A stretch of 64,000 nucleotides of DNA from Nesterenkonia sp. LB17 (GCF_022565915.1 NZ_JAJOYX010000002.1:248001-312000), one strand, 5' to 3'. Counted from the stretch's first letter, positions 16,894 through 27,014 are shown. A program made the numbers and translations. Notes: generated from the letters alone by a model not told the origin.

Positions 16894-17712
16894 CTAATCC
16901 TCGAAGCTGTGCTCCGGCGCCGGGAAGCTTCCGGCGCTGACGTCCTTGCGGTACGCCGCAGCCGCCTCGGTCACCACCTCGCGCAGGTTCGCGTACTGCT
17001 TCACGAAGCGCGGCACCCGACCCGAGCCCAGGCCTAGCATGTCCTGCCAGACCAGCACCTGACCGGTGGTGCCGTTGCCGGCACCGATGCCGATGGTGGG
17101 CACGCGCAGCGCTCGATCCACCTGGGTGGCCAGCTCGGCGGGCACCATCTCCATGAGCACACAGAACGCTCCGGCGGCCTCCAGCGCCAGTGCGTCATCG
17201 ATCAGTGCCTGCGCGGTCTCCCCGCGACCCTGCACCCGGTACCCGCCGAGGGCATGCTCGGACTGCGGAGTGAAGCCGATATGGGCGATCACCGGGATCC
17301 CCGCGGCGACCATCGCGCGGACATGACCGGCCATCGCCGCGCCGCCCTCTACTTTCAGAGCCTGGGCGCCGGCTTCCTTCATGAACCGGACTCCCGTGGT
17401 CACCGCCTGCGCCGGGGAGCTCTCATAGCTGCCGAAGGGAACATCGGCGACCACCAGCGCGCGGTTGGCGCCGTTGACCACTGACTTGGTGAAGACCAGC
17501 ATCTCTTCGACGGTGATCGGCAGCGTTGACGAGTGGCCCATCATCACGTTGGAGGCGGAGTCGCCCACCAGGAGCAGCTCGATCCCGGCCTCGTCGAAGA
17601 TCGACGCGATCTGCGCGTCATAGGCGGTCAACATGGAGAATTTCTGGCCGGCATCCTTGAACTGCTGAAGGTGCACGGTGCGGACCCGTTTAGGGTTGAT
17701 CGGCTCGGACAT
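16894..17712 (-). CDS. panB: 3-methyl-2-oxobutanoate hydroxymethyltransferase
   Basis: 272 residues of ketopantoate hydroxymethyltransferase, the first step of pantothenate synthesis, using 5,10-methylene-tetrahydrofolate and Mg. Typical motifs are FSMLTAYDAQIASIFDEAGI, LLVGDSASNVMMGHSST, VADVPFGSYESSP, ALKVEGG and PVIAHIGFTPQ. The active-site Glu lies in CVLMEMVPAEL. The gene is complete, although a 41-bp internal part is also present at 13955-13995. It is divergent from glnA2 with a 103-bp gap. Cytoplasmic. Confidence 0.95.
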   Translation of the reverse strand: MSEPINPKRVRTVHLQQFKDAGQKFSMLTAYDAQIASIFDEAGIELLLVGDSASNVMMGHSSTLPITVEEMLVFTKSVVNGANRALVVADVPFGSYESSPAQAVTTGVRFMKEAGAQALKVEGGAAMAGHVRAMVAAGIPVIAHIGFTPQSEHALGGYRVQGRGETAQALIDDALALEAAGAFCVLMEMVPAELATQVDRALRVPTIGIGAGNGTTGQVLVWQDMLGLGSGRVPRFVKQYANLREVVTEAAAAYRKDVSAGSFPAPEHSFED

Positions 17713-17815
17713 GTGATCAGGCTACCCAATTCCGCGCAGGCCCAGGCTTAGGAGCAGGAGGAGTTGGGTAGAGTGGTTCCGGCGACACCCACTGCATTTC
17801 AGGAGGCTTCAACGT

Positions 17816-19156
17816 ATGGATCGACAGCAGGAATTCGTACTGCGCACCATCGAGGAGCGCGACGTCCGCTTCGTGCGCCTCTGGTTCACCGATGTGGTGG
17901 GCTCGCTGAAGTCCGTGGCGCTGGCTCCGGCCGAGGTCGAGGGAGTCTTCAACGAAGGGCTGGGCTTCGACGGCTCCTCGATCGAAGGACTCTCCCGGGT
18001 CTTCGAATCCGACATGCTGCTGCGCCCGGACCCCTCCTCCTTCCAGATCCTGCCCTGGCGCGGTGAGGAAGAGCCGACGTCGCGGATGTTCTGCGACATC
18101 CTCACGCCCGATCAGGAACCCGCCGCCGGGGATCCGCGCAACGTGCTCCGCCGCCAGCTCGACGTCGCCGGGGAGATGGGCTTCACCTGCTACACCCACC
18201 CCGAGGTCGAGTTCTACGTGCTCGAGTCCCAGAACCTCAACTCCGACGGCGAGCCGATCCCGGTGGACCGTGCCGGTTACTTCGACCACGTCACCGGCAG
18301 CGTCAGCCAGGACTTCCGCCGCCACACCGTCAACATGCTCGAAGCTGTGGGCATCTCGGTGGAGTTCAGCCACCACGAGGCCGGCCCGGGTCAGAATGAG
18401 ATCGACCTGCGCTACGCCGACGCGCTGACAACCGCAGACAACATCATGACCTTCCGCACCGTGATCAAAGAAGTGGCGATCATGCAGGGCAAGTACGCAA
18501 GCTTCATGCCCAAGCCCTTCTCCGAGCACCCCGGCTCCGGCATGCATACCCACTTCGGGCTCTTCGAGGGCGACACCAACGCCTTCTTCGCCCCGAACAC
18601 CGAGTACAACCTCTCCACCACCGCGCGGCAGTTCATCGCCGGGATCCTGCGCCACGCGCCGGAGTTCACCGCGGTGACCAACCAGTTCGTGAACTCCTAC
18701 AAGCGCCTCTGGGGCGGGGGAGAAGCCCCCTCGCACGTCTCCTGGGGACACAACAACCGCTCCGCCCTGGTCCGGGTGCCGCTGTACAAGCCCACCAAGG
18801 GCGGCTCCGCACGAGTGGAGTTCCGCGGGATCGACTCCGGCGCCAACCCCTACCTGGCCTACGCCGCCGTGCTCGGCGCCGGACTCAAGGGCATCCGCGA
18901 AGGCTACGAGCTGATGGAGCCGGTGGGTGAGGACGTGTGGTCGCTGACCACCTCCGAGCGCAAGGCCCTGGGCATCAAGCCGCTGCCGGGCACCCTGCAC
19001 GAGGCGCTGCGCCAGATGGAAGACTCCGAGCTGATGGCCGAGATCCTCGGCGAGCAGGTGCTGGAGAACTTCCTGCGGAACAAGCAGCAGGAGTGGGACG
19101 AGTACCGGGTGAACGTCTCGCCCTTCGAGATCAAACGGTACCTCGGCCTGATCTGA
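17816..19156 (+). CDS. glnA2: Glutamine synthetase GlnA2 type
   Basis: 446 residues of the GSI family (glutamate + NH3 + ATP to glutamine). Active-site blocks are LGFDGSSIEG, EVEFYVLE, HHEAGPGQNEIDLRY, PKPFSEHPGSGMHTH and NQFVNSYKRL, and ARVEFRGIDSGANPYL closes the active site. The region that holds the adenylylated Tyr in GlnA1 reads TSERKALGIKPLP here, with no Tyr, so GlnE should not modify it. It has AGGAGG eight bases before the ATG. glnE follows after 2 bp, an order conserved in actinobacteria. Confidence 0.95.
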   Translation: MDRQQEFVLRTIEERDVRFVRLWFTDVVGSLKSVALAPAEVEGVFNEGLGFDGSSIEGLSRVFESDMLLRPDPSSFQILPWRGEEEPTSRMFCDILTPDQEPAAGDPRNVLRRQLDVAGEMGFTCYTHPEVEFYVLESQNLNSDGEPIPVDRAGYFDHVTGSVSQDFRRHTVNMLEAVGISVEFSHHEAGPGQNEIDLRYADALTTADNIMTFRTVIKEVAIMQGKYASFMPKPFSEHPGSGMHTHFGLFEGDTNAFFAPNTEYNLSTTARQFIAGILRHAPEFTAVTNQFVNSYKRLWGGGEAPSHVSWGHNNRSALVRVPLYKPTKGGSARVEFRGIDSGANPYLAYAAVLGAGLKGIREGYELMEPVGEDVWSLTTSERKALGIKPLPGTLHEALRQMEDSELMAEILGEQVLENFLRNKQQEWDEYRVNVSPFEIKRYLGLI

Positions 19157-19158
19157 TC

Positions 19159-22100
19159 GTGGCCGACACTGCGCTGACCCGCCGGGAGCTCATCGCTGCC
19201 GGGTTCCAGGAGCTGGAGCGCGCCTCCGGGTTCCTGGCCGACGAGCACCTCGCCGGGTTGGAGCCGGCCGTGCTGCTCAAGACCCTGCACTATGCACCCA
19301 ACCCGGATCAGGCGCTGCTGCTGCTCATCCGGCTGGTGGAGCGCGCCGGCGACGTCTGTGACCTCTTCGAAGTGGTCACCGACGGCGTCTATCTGCGCGC
19401 GGTCCCGCTGATCCGGCTGCTCGGCGCCTCCCAGGCGCTGGGCGAGTTCCTCGTCCGCCGCCCAGAGAACTGCGACCTGCTGTTCAGCATCGCCGACACC
19501 CTGGAGGCGGACCGTGATGAGCACCAGCACAACCACGCCCCCGACGACGCCGCGGCCATCGCCCTTCCGGAGGTCACCGAGCCCGAGGTGCTGCGCACCC
19601 GGCTGATCCAGGCCGTCCATGCCGACCCGACAGCGGAGCTGCCCACCGCGGCGCTGGACTCCGAGTTCAACGCAAAAGCGGCCGGCGTCGCGCTGCGCCG
19701 AGCCTACCGGCGCGAACTGACCTCCCTGGCGCTGCGTGACCTCAGTGCCGCTGATCCCGCCGCGTATCAGCCGCTGGCCTCCCGGCAGCTCTCCGATCTG
19801 GCCGGCGCGGCCATCGACGCAGCCCTGGCAGTCAGCCGGGCCGAACTCACCGACCGCAACGGGCGCACCGCGGAGATCGTGGAGCTCGCGGTGATCGGCA
19901 TGGGCAAATGCGGCGCCCGCGAGCTGAACTACATCTCCGATGTGGACGTGATCTTCGTCCACCGCGCCTCCGAAGACATCGACTCCGCGGCTGCCCGCAA
20001 CACCGCGGTGGCCATGGCATCTGGCATCTCCAAGGTCATCAACGGCACAGGTCCCGAGCCCGGACTCTGGGAGGTGGATGCGAACCTGCGCCCCGAGGGC
20101 CGCGAAGGCGACCTCTCCCGCACCCTGGAATCCCACCTGGAGTACTACAAGCGCTGGGCCCACGGCTGGGAGTTCCAGGCGCTGCTCAAGGCCCGGCCCA
20201 TCGCCGGCAGCCGCAGCCTGGGCAATGACTACATCGAGGCCATCTGGCCCCAGGTGTGGACCTCCTCAGCCCAGGAGAACTTCGTGGAGAACGTCCAGCG
20301 GATGCGCCGGCGGGTCTTCGACAACATCCCCGCCGACGAGGTGGACCGAGAGATCAAGCTCGGCCGCGGCGGGCTGCGCGACGTCGAGTTCACCGTCCAG
20401 CTGCTGCAGCTGGTCCACGGACGGGTCGATGAGTCCCTCCGGGTGCGGGACTCGCTGACCGCCATCGAGATGCTCGAGGCCGGGGAGTACGTGGCCCGCG
20501 CAGACCGGGACGCGATGTCCCGCTGCTACCGGATGCTGCGCCTCTATGAGCACCGGATCCAGATGAGCAACATGCGACGGACCCATCTGATGCCGGTGAA
20601 GGCCGATGAGATCCGTGCGCTGGCCCACGCGGTCCACCCGCCGAACCGGCGTCGTCGTCCTGCCGGAGAAGAGGTGCTGACCCAGTGGCGCGAGATCGCC
20701 AAGGAGGTCGCCAGCTTCCACGAGCGGATCTTCTACCGCCCGCTGCTCTCCACCACTGCGGTGCTCTCCGACGAGGAGGTCCGACTCACCGCCAAGGCCG
20801 CCCAGGACCGTCTCGCGGCGCTGGGCTATCACGACCCGGCCGGCGCGATGCGGCACATCTCCGCGCTGACCTCGGGGTTGTCGCGTCGGGCGAAGCTGCA
20901 GCGGCGGATCCTGCCGATGATGCTGGGCTGGTTCGGCGAAGGGGTGGACCCCGACGGCGGGCTGCTGGCCTTCCGCCGGCTCAGCGAGTCATTGGGTCAG
21001 AGCCCCTGGTATCTGACCATGCTGCGGGACTCCTCGGTGGCCGCGGAACGTCTGTGCCTGGTGCTCTCCGGCTCCCGGTTCATCTCCGACATGCTCGAAC
21101 ACTCCCCGGAGTCCACCAAATGGCTCGGAGACAATGCGGCGCTGACCCCACTGAGCTACGAGGCGCTGTGGAAGGAGATCAGCAACAAGATCACCCGGCA
21201 CAAGGGCGACCTCGAGACCGCCATGCGGCTGACCCGCCTGGTGCGCCAGCGCGAGACCCTCCGGGTGGCGATCGGCGACGCCGTCGGGCTGCTGGAGATC
21301 TCCGAGGTCGGCAACGCACTCTCCGATGTGGACCGCGCCGCAACCCTGGGCGCGATGCGCGTGGCAGAGTCCGAGGTCTGGGAGACCGAAGGTCGGCACG
21401 CCGATCTGGCGGTGATCGCCATGGGACGCCAGGGCGGACGCGAGATCGGGTACGGCTCTGATATGGACGCCATGTTCGTCCACGACGTCGCCGAGGGCGG
21501 GGATCCGAAGCTCGCCGATGCGCAGGCGCAGAAGCTCGCGATGCGGATCAGCGCCCAGCTCTCCAAACCGCTCAAGCCCGCGATCCGCGGCGAGTTCCCG
21601 CTCAAGCTCGACGCCGATCTTCGCCCCGAGGGCAAGCAGGGTCCGCTCTCGCGGTCGCTGGACTCCTACGCCGAGTACTACCGGCGCTGGATGGATGTCT
21701 GGGAGCGCCAGGCGCTGCTGCGCGCCCGGCCCATCGGCGGGGACGACGACCTGCTGGACGGGTTCATGGAGCTCGCCGACTCCGTCCGCTATGGCGCCCC
21801 GCCGAGTGCCTCGCAGACCCGTGAGATCCGCCGGATCAAGGCCCGGGTGGAGTCCGAACGGCTGCCCCGTGGGGCCGATCCGTCCCGGCACGTGAAGCTC
21901 GGCCGCGGCGGTCTCAGCGATGTGGAGTGGCTGGTGCAGCTCTTGCAGCTCCAGCACGCCCATGCGCTGCCGCGCCTGCGCACCAGCTCCACGCTGATCG
22001 CGCTCGACGCGATGGTCGATGAGGAGCTGATCAGCCCGATCGACGCGGAACAGCTCACCCAGGCGTGGAAGCTGTGCACCCGGGTGCGTTCCGCCACCAC

Positions 22101-22275
22101 GGTCTGGAGCGGCAAGACTGCCGACGTGCTGCCTTCAGCGCGCCGGGATCTCGACGCCGTCGCCCGCTGGTGCGGGTTCCCCTCCGGCGGCAGCGCGGAC
22201 TTCGAGGATCACTACCTGCGCACGACCCGGCGCTGCCGACAGGTCTACGAGCGATTGTTCTACGACGAGGCGTAG
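19159..22275 (+). CDS. glnE: Bifunctional glutamine synthetase adenylyltransferase/deadenylase
   Basis: 1038 residues from GTG 19159, two bases after the glnA2 stop; an upstream extension inside glnA2 is rejected. It has the duplicated nucleotidyltransferase architecture. The N-terminal deadenylase core has GMGKCGARELNYISDVDVIF near residue 248. The C-terminal adenylyltransferase core has AMGRQGGREIGYGSDMDAMF near 755. Each is followed by an helical domain with KLGRGGLRDVEFTVQLLQL and KLGRGGLSDVEWLVQLLQL. Its target should be the Tyr of GlnA1 encoded about 3.5 kb downstream. Cytoplasmic nitrogen control. Confidence 0.96.
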   Translation: MADTALTRRELIAAGFQELERASGFLADEHLAGLEPAVLLKTLHYAPNPDQALLLLIRLVERAGDVCDLFEVVTDGVYLRAVPLIRLLGASQALGEFLVRRPENCDLLFSIADTLEADRDEHQHNHAPDDAAAIALPEVTEPEVLRTRLIQAVHADPTAELPTAALDSEFNAKAAGVALRRAYRRELTSLALRDLSAADPAAYQPLASRQLSDLAGAAIDAALAVSRAELTDRNGRTAEIVELAVIGMGKCGARELNYISDVDVIFVHRASEDIDSAAARNTAVAMASGISKVINGTGPEPGLWEVDANLRPEGREGDLSRTLESHLEYYKRWAHGWEFQALLKARPIAGSRSLGNDYIEAIWPQVWTSSAQENFVENVQRMRRRVFDNIPADEVDREIKLGRGGLRDVEFTVQLLQLVHGRVDESLRVRDSLTAIEMLEAGEYVARADRDAMSRCYRMLRLYEHRIQMSNMRRTHLMPVKADEIRALAHAVHPPNRRRRPAGEEVLTQWREIAKEVASFHERIFYRPLLSTTAVLSDEEVRLTAKAAQDRLAALGYHDPAGAMRHISALTSGLSRRAKLQRRILPMMLGWFGEGVDPDGGLLAFRRLSESLGQSPWYLTMLRDSSVAAERLCLVLSGSRFISDMLEHSPESTKWLGDNAALTPLSYEALWKEISNKITRHKGDLETAMRLTRLVRQRETLRVAIGDAVGLLEISEVGNALSDVDRAATLGAMRVAESEVWETEGRHADLAVIAMGRQGGREIGYGSDMDAMFVHDVAEGGDPKLADAQAQKLAMRISAQLSKPLKPAIRGEFPLKLDADLRPEGKQGPLSRSLDSYAEYYRRWMDVWERQALLRARPIGGDDDLLDGFMELADSVRYGAPPSASQTREIRRIKARVESERLPRGADPSRHVKLGRGGLSDVEWLVQLLQLQHAHALPRLRTSSTLIALDAMVDEELISPIDAEQLTQAWKLCTRVRSATTVWSGKTADVLPSARRDLDAVARWCGFPSGGSADFEDHYLRTTRRCRQVYERLFYDEA

Positions 22276-22351
22276 CGAGGGAGCCGAGCATCGCTGAACT
22301 GGCGGGGAGGCCCCGTGGCGCCCGCCCGGCAAGGGGCAGGTGCCACCTCGC

Positions 22352-23032
22352 TCAGGCTGCGAGCTTGGCGATCAGCGCCTCTGCGGTCTCCGCGGAGGAC
22401 TGCGGGTTCTGACCGGTGATCAGCAGGCCGTCCTCGACCACGTAGGAGCTCCAGTCCTCACCCTGGGAGTACCTGCCGCCGAGCTTGGTCAATTCGTCCT
22501 CGACGAGGAACGGCACGACATCGACCAGGTCGACCCCGACCTCCTCCGTGTTGGTGAACCCGGTGACCAGCTTGGCGTTCACCAGGGGAGTTCCGTCTTC
22601 GTTGGTGGCATGGCGCAGCACTCCGGGCGCGTGGCAGACCAGCGCGAGAGGCTTGCCGGCACGCAGCGTGGTCTCGATCAGGCGGATGGACGCCGGATCC
22701 TCGGCGAGATCCCACAGCGGGCCATGGCCGCCGGGGTAGAACACGGTGTCGTAGTCAGCCGCTGAGACCGTGTCCAGGCGCACCGTGTCTGCGAGGGCGG
22801 CGGTGGCGTCGGCGTCGGCCTCGAACCGGTGGGTGTCATCGGTCTGGAAATCGGGCGTGTTGCTCGCCGGGTCAAGCGGCGGCTGGCCGCCCTTGGGTGA
22901 GGCCAGGGTGATCTCGTAGCCGGCCTCCTTGAAGCGGTAGTACGGGGCCGCGAGCTCTTCGAGCCAGAAGCCGGTCTTCTTGCCGGTGTCACCGAGCTCG
23001 TCGTGTGAGGTGAGAACGATCAGGACCTTCAT
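22352..23032 (-). CDS. DJ-1/PfpI family protein (Hsp31-like)
   Basis: 226 residues of the DJ-1 superfamily. The nucleophile Cys lies in the elbow LALVCHAPGVL, the upstream Glu region is GFWLEELAAPYYRFKEAG, and GGHGPLWDLAEDP follows. This subgroup contains glyoxalase III and Hsp31-like chaperones; which activity applies cannot be told. AAGGAG lies seven bases before the ATG. It lies 55 bp upstream of the LLM flavoprotein gene on the same strand, so the two may share a transcript, perhaps in electrophile or oxidative stress. Confidence 0.88.
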   Translation of the reverse strand: MKVLIVLTSHDELGDTGKKTGFWLEELAAPYYRFKEAGYEITLASPKGGQPPLDPASNTPDFQTDDTHRFEADADATAALADTVRLDTVSAADYDTVFYPGGHGPLWDLAEDPASIRLIETTLRAGKPLALVCHAPGVLRHATNEDGTPLVNAKLVTGFTNTEEVGVDLVDVVPFLVEDELTKLGGRYSQGEDWSSYVVEDGLLITGQNPQSSAETAEALIAKLAA

Positions 23033-23087
23033 GTGGATCTCCTTGATGTAGACGATCTTGTGGCGTGGTATGCCGCGCGGCGAGTGC

Positions 23088-24119
23088 TCAGGCGACCCGG
23101 GCGGGGGACTCCTGGGCGGCGGCCATGCTGGGCGCGAGCAGCTCCAGCGTGCGGTGCTGGACCGCTTCCTCGGGGGCCAGGTTCACCAGCATCAGCTCAT
23201 CGGCCTGGACCTCCTCGGCGAAGGCGTCGAGCCAGGAGACGACGTCGGCCTGGGTCCCGACGGCGACGCGGGAGAGCATGCTCAGCACCTGCTGACCCGC
23301 TGGGTGGTCGCGCAGCATCACCACATCCTCGTCGGTGATCTGCCGGTTCCGGCCCAGGTGGTTCTTGATCCAGGCGTTCTCCGCCAGGGTCTTCTGTTCC
23401 TGGGCGACCGCGGCGTCGTCGTGGGCGATGACATTGGCCGCGGCGATGAAGTGGGGCTGCGCGTCCGGGCCCAGCAGGGAGTTGGTCGCGTCGAAATGTT
23501 CGCGGTAGATGTGAGCCGCCTGGTTGAGCATCTGCGGCGCGAAGTGTGAGGCGAACGCGTAGGGGAGACCAAGCTGCGCGGCCAGTTGGGCGCCGAAGAG
23601 CGAGGACCCCAGGATGTAGAGCGGCACATTGGTGCCCAAGCCGGGGTAGGCGTTGACTCCGGGGATGCGGCTGTATCCGGTGAGGTAGCCGCTGAGCTCC
23701 ATGACGTCGGCCTGGAAGCGGTCGGCCTCGGTGCCGTCGCGGCGCAGTGCGCGCATGGTCGGTCCGTCGGTGCCGGGTGCGCGGCCCAACCCCAGGTCGA
23801 TCCGATCTGGGTAGAGAGTCGCCAGGGTGCCGAACTGCTCGGCGATCATCAGCGGTGCGTGGTTGGGAAGCATGATGCCTCCGGAGCCGACCCGCAGGTT
23901 CTCCGTGGCGGCGGCCACATGCTGGATCAGCAGGGCGGTGGCGCTGGAGGCGATGTTGGGCATGTTGTGGTGCTCGGCGAACCAGATGCGTGTATAGCCC
24001 AGCTTGTCTGCGGTCCTGGCCAGCCGGACGCTGCGGGCGATGCCGTCGGCGACTGTCTCTGGTGGGCGCACAAACGCGAGGTCAAGCAGGGACAGCGGGC
24101 GCGAGGCGGTGTTGGGCAT
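23088..24119 (-). CDS. LLM-class flavin-dependent oxidoreductase
   Basis: 343 residues from ATG 24119 ([17 protein letters not shown]); ATG 24152 adds 11 residues and is also possible. A much longer open frame upstream is not supported. It is a luciferase-like monooxygenase of the family-2 type, with [40 protein letters not shown] and [14 protein letters not shown]. It uses reduced flavin; the substrate is unknown. TIM-barrel, cytoplasmic. It is followed on the same strand by the DJ-1 gene. Confidence 0.85.
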   Translation of the reverse strand: MPNTASRPLSLLDLAFVRPPETVADGIARSVRLARTADKLGYTRIWFAEHHNMPNIASSATALLIQHVAAATENLRVGSGGIMLPNHAPLMIAEQFGTLATLYPDRIDLGLGRAPGTDGPTMRALRRDGTEADRFQADVMELSGYLTGYSRIPGVNAYPGLGTNVPLYILGSSLFGAQLAAQLGLPYAFASHFAPQMLNQAAHIYREHFDATNSLLGPDAQPHFIAAANVIAHDDAAVAQEQKTLAENAWIKNHLGRNRQITDEDVVMLRDHPAGQQVLSMLSRVAVGTQADVVSWLDAFAEEVQADELMLVNLAPEEAVQHRTLELLAPSMAAAQESPARVA

Positions 24120-24363
24120 ACCTGGTGCAACAGCATGAGGGAGCGATCTCATTCCGCGAGGTGTGCACCGGCACAGGTTCGGGACCTGGCCACGGGGGCA
24201 GAGGCGCCCAGAATTGGTTGACACTCTGAACGATGATGATATGTTCGAGTCCCAATGATCAAGCAGGACCGAGCGTGGCAGATGTGACGATTCCGTCTGC
24301 GGAATGCAGGACCAGGCCCATTGCTCCCGCCTGGCATCAGAGACATGAAGGGGGAGTCCCGCC

Positions 24364-24555
24364 GTGGCGCAGGCCGAGCAGCCCCTTCCGGAGGGCGAGA
24401 ACCCTGCGAGGTCTTTCCGCATCTCGTTGGCGATAGGCTCTCTGCTTCTCACGGCGCTGGTCTACGGATTCCTCATCTGGTCGAACTGTGCGACCGACGG
24501 TATAGCTGCGTTCTCGAGTGACGTTCGGAGCTTCCACACAGCCGAGGGGTGTTGA
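24364..24555 (+). CDS. Small single-helix membrane protein (hypothetical)
   Basis: 63 residues from a GTG preceded by a purine-rich GGGGGAG. The N-terminus is acidic, one membrane helix spans about residues 19-40 ([20 protein letters not shown]), and a short tail contains two Cys. The family is not recognised. It lies between two genes on the other strand, in a gap otherwise empty; the ribosome site and clear helix argue for a real gene, but evidence is thin. Confidence 0.4.
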   Translation: MAQAEQPLPEGENPARSFRISLAIGSLLLTALVYGFLIWSNCATDGIAAFSSDVRSFHTAEGC

Positions 24556-24559
24556 CCCT

Positions 24560-24970
24560 TCATCCCGGCTCGGTCACAGACTCACGGGGGCTGAAGAGTC
24601 TCCGCGTGCCCCCACGGGCGAGCATCAGCACGACGATCAGCGCCGTGACCAGGAAGAAGCCGCCGAGCTGGACCTCGCCGCGGAAGATCAGAGCAGTCAG
24701 CTCCAGGACCAGGAACTTGCTGCCCGGCAGCACCAGGATCAGCATCGCCACGTTGAGGGCTCGACGAGCGCCGCGCCGTGCCCGTAGCCGGGCCACCAGT
24801 GACTTCTTCGCCCAGGTCACCAGCTCGAGCACGAGTTTCAGCAGCACTGCGGTGAGCAGCGTGATCGAAAACGACTCCGAGATCACTGCCGGGAAGAACT
24901 GGACGAAGAGCCCCAGCACCACCGTGTAGACGAAAACGTCGATCACATCCAGGGGTCCCAGCCGTGTCAT
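24560..24970 (-). CDS. Conserved hypothetical membrane protein
   Basis: 136 residues with four hydrophobic helices (about 8-28, 32-52, 70-92, 100-118) and a basic loop KKSLVARLRARRGARRAL on the cytoplasmic side. I recognise the general pattern of an actinobacterial hypothetical membrane family but no function. The ATG has no ribosome site; TAAAAT lies 6 bp upstream, as for a leaderless gene. It faces the small membrane gene at 24364 in convergent orientation with 4 bp between stops. Confidence 0.65.
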   Translation of the reverse strand: MTRLGPLDVIDVFVYTVVLGLFVQFFPAVISESFSITLLTAVLLKLVLELVTWAKKSLVARLRARRGARRALNVAMLILVLPGSKFLVLELTALIFRGEVQLGGFFLVTALIVVLMLARGGTRRLFSPRESVTEPG

Positions 24971-24976
24971 GGATGT

Positions 24977-24982
24977 ATTTTA
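24977..24982 (-). promoter_or_regulatory. Candidate -10 box for a leaderless gene
   Basis: TAAAAT on the minus strand, six bases before the ATG at 24970. The spacing would put the transcription start at or next to the A of the ATG. No clear -35 was found. Confidence 0.45.
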
Positions 24983-25029
24983 GTGAGCAGAGGCTGGTCA
25001 GGTAAGGGTGTCCGGGTTACGGTGAGGCC

Positions 25030-25461
25030 ATGGCTCTCATCAACAGCAATGGGTTGGCACATGTCCGGCTCACCGTCACCGACATCGCGCGATCAAAGGC
25101 GTTCTACGACCAGGTCTTCGGCTGGCCCTCCGTGGTGGACACCTCGGCCCACGCCGATGACCCCGCGGTCCTTGCCTCTCAGGAACAGTTCTACGGCGGC
25201 GTCATCTACCAGACGCCTCAGGGCACGCTGGTGGGTCTTCGGCCGGTGGGGGAGGCCTCGTTCAACGCCGACACCACAGGACTCGATCACCTGAGCTTCG
25301 CCGTGGACTCTCGCGCCGCGCTCCAGGACGCCGCCCAGGCGCTGGCCGGGGCCGGCATCGAACATGGCGAGATCAACGACCTGCACGACACCGGGCTCGC
25401 GATCCTCTCCTTCCAGGATCCCGACGGGATCAACCTGGAGCTCACCGCGCCCCTGGGCTGA
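25030..25461 (+). CDS. VOC/glyoxalase family protein
   Basis: 143 residues with paired beta-alpha-beta-beta-beta modules. GLAHVRLTVTDIARSKAFYDQVFGWP gives the first metal-site His, and GLDHLSFAVDSRAALQDAA the second module, ending in QDPDGINLELTAP with the usual metal Glu. Such proteins are lyases, dioxygenases or resistance proteins; no specific activity is assignable. It is monocistronic and ends just before a strong bidirectional terminator shared with glnA1. Confidence 0.88.
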   Translation: MALINSNGLAHVRLTVTDIARSKAFYDQVFGWPSVVDTSAHADDPAVLASQEQFYGGVIYQTPQGTLVGLRPVGEASFNADTTGLDHLSFAVDSRAALQDAAQALAGAGIEHGEINDLHDTGLAILSFQDPDGINLELTAPLG

Positions 25462-25526
25462 TGTCCCGCCCTCTCCAACACGCCTGTCCCGGGCGAACAA
25501 GTCCCGGACGCAGGATGCCCGGACAC

Positions 25527-25570
25527 AGCAAGCGGCCCCTCACCGATGACTCGGTGCGGGGCCGCTTGCT
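25527..25570. terminator. Strong bidirectional hairpin between VOC gene and glnA1
   Basis: Outer arms AGCAAGCGGCCCC (25527-25539) and GGGGCCGCTTGCT (25558-25570) pair perfectly over 13 bp. Within, CACCGA and TCGGTG add six more pairs around a TGAC loop. It sits between convergent genes and should stop transcription in both directions. Confidence 0.85.
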
Positions 25571-25589
25571 GTTCAGGCTCGGTGAGTGA

Positions 25590-27014
25590 TCAGACCGAGT
25601 AGTAGAGCTCGAACTCGTACGGGTTCAGCCGCAGGTTCAGCGGTGCGATCTCTTCTTCGCGCTTGTATTCGACCCAGGCCTTGACCAGGTCCTCGGTGAA
25701 GACGCCGCCCTCGAGCAGGAACTCGTGGTCAGCCTCGAGTGCCAGCAGGGCCTCTTCCAGCGAGCCGGGAGCCTTCTGGATGCTGGCGGCCTCTTCGGCG
25801 GGCAGCTCGTAGAGGTCCTTGTCGATCGGATCTGCGGGCTCGATCCGGTTGCGGATTCCGTCCAGGCCAGCCATCAGCTGCGCCGCGAAGGCCAGGTAGG
25901 GGTTGGAGGAGGGATCCGGTGCGCGGAACTCAAGCCGCTTGGCCTTCGGGTTCGCTCCGGTGATCGGGATGCGGATCGCGGCGGAGCGGTTGCCCTGCGA
26001 GTAGACCATGTTGACCGGGGCCTCATAGCCCTTGACCAGGCGCTTATAGGAGTTCACCGTCGGGTTGGTGAAGGCCAGCACGGCCGAGGCGTGCTTGAGC
26101 AGACCACCGATGTACCAGCGGGCGGTGTCGGAGAGGTTCGCGTAGCCCTTCTCGTCGAAGAACAGCGGGGTGCCGTCGGTCCACAGCGACTGGTGGCAGT
26201 GCATGCCGGAGCCGTTCTCACCGAAGATCGGCTTGGGCATGAAGGTAGCCGACTTGCCGAACTGATCCGCGGTGTTCTTCACGATGTACTTGAACTTCAT
26301 CAGGTCATCTGCGGCGTGGGTCAACGTGTTGAACTTGTAGTTGATCTCCTGCTGACCGGGGCCACCGACCTCGTGGTGGGAGCGCTCGACCTCCAGGCCG
26401 ACGGCGTCCAGGGCCACGCAGATCGCATCGCGCAGATCGGCGCTCTTGTCCTGGGGGCTGACCGGGAAGTAGCCGCCCTTGGTGGCCATCTTGTGACCGA
26501 GGTTGCCGCCCGGGATCTCCTCGGAGGACTGCCAGGAAGCCTCATCGGAGTCGAGGGAGTAGAAGGAGGTGTCCGGGCTGGACTGCCACTTCACATCGTC
26601 GAAGAGGAAGAACTCGGCCTCGGCGGCGAAGAATGCGGTGTCAGCGATGCCTGAGGCCTCGAGGTACTCCTCGGCCTTCTGGGCGACGCCGCGGGGGTCA
26701 CGGGCGTAGGGCTCGCCGGTGCGCGGGTTGACGATCGAGAACGTCATCACGAGGGTCTTCTCCACGCGGTACTCATCGATGTACGCGGTGGTCACATCGG
26801 GGATGAGCTGCATGTCAGACTCGGCGATGCCCTGGAACCCGCGGATGGAGGAGCCGTCGAAGAGCTGTCCGTTCTCGAAGAAGTCGAGGTCAACGGTCTT
26901 TGCCGGGAGGTTGAAGTGGTGCTGAAGGCCGGGAAGGTCGGTGAAGCGGACGTCGACGAATACGACATCCTCTTTCTCGATGTACTTCAGAACTTCGTCA
27001 GGGCTTTTGAACAT
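25590..27014 (-). CDS. glnA: Glutamine synthetase GlnA, adenylylation-regulated
   Basis: 474 residues, the main GSI enzyme of ammonium assimilation. Motifs are [52 protein letters not shown] and [17 protein letters not shown]. Tyr402 in [10 protein letters not shown] is the expected adenylylation site for GlnE. The minus-strand start is ATG 27014 with a leader of about 80 bases to a near-perfect GlnR box, so transcription should be controlled by nitrogen. It ends just before a strong hairpin. A dodecameric cytoplasmic enzyme by family knowledge. Confidence 0.97.
   Translation of the reverse strand: MFKSPDEVLKYIEKEDVVFVDVRFTDLPGLQHHFNLPAKTVDLDFFENGQLFDGSSIRGFQGIAESDMQLIPDVTTAYIDEYRVEKTLVMTFSIVNPRTGEPYARDPRGVAQKAEEYLEASGIADTAFFAAEAEFFLFDDVKWQSSPDTSFYSLDSDEASWQSSEEIPGGNLGHKMATKGGYFPVSPQDKSADLRDAICVALDAVGLEVERSHHEVGGPGQQEINYKFNTLTHAADDLMKFKYIVKNTADQFGKSATFMPKPIFGENGSGMHCHQSLWTDGTPLFFDEKGYANLSDTARWYIGGLLKHASAVLAFTNPTVNSYKRLVKGYEAPVNMVYSQGNRSAAIRIPITGANPKAKRLEFRAPDPSSNPYLAFAAQLMAGLDGIRNRIEPADPIDKDLYELPAEEAASIQKAPGSLEEALLALEADHEFLLEGGVFTEDLVKAWVEYKREEEIAPLNLRLNPYEFELYYSV

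Noticed and set aside
13955-17152. Site-specific genomic island integrated into panB
   Set aside because: No integrase is present, and the similarity at the far copy does not continue into a panB 3' end, so classic attachment-site duplication is not shown.
17717-22275. Long minus-strand open frames opposite glnA2 and glnE (over 400 codons)
   Set aside because: High-GC third-position bias creates antisense frames; they show no domains or ribosome sites, and the plus-strand genes are certain.
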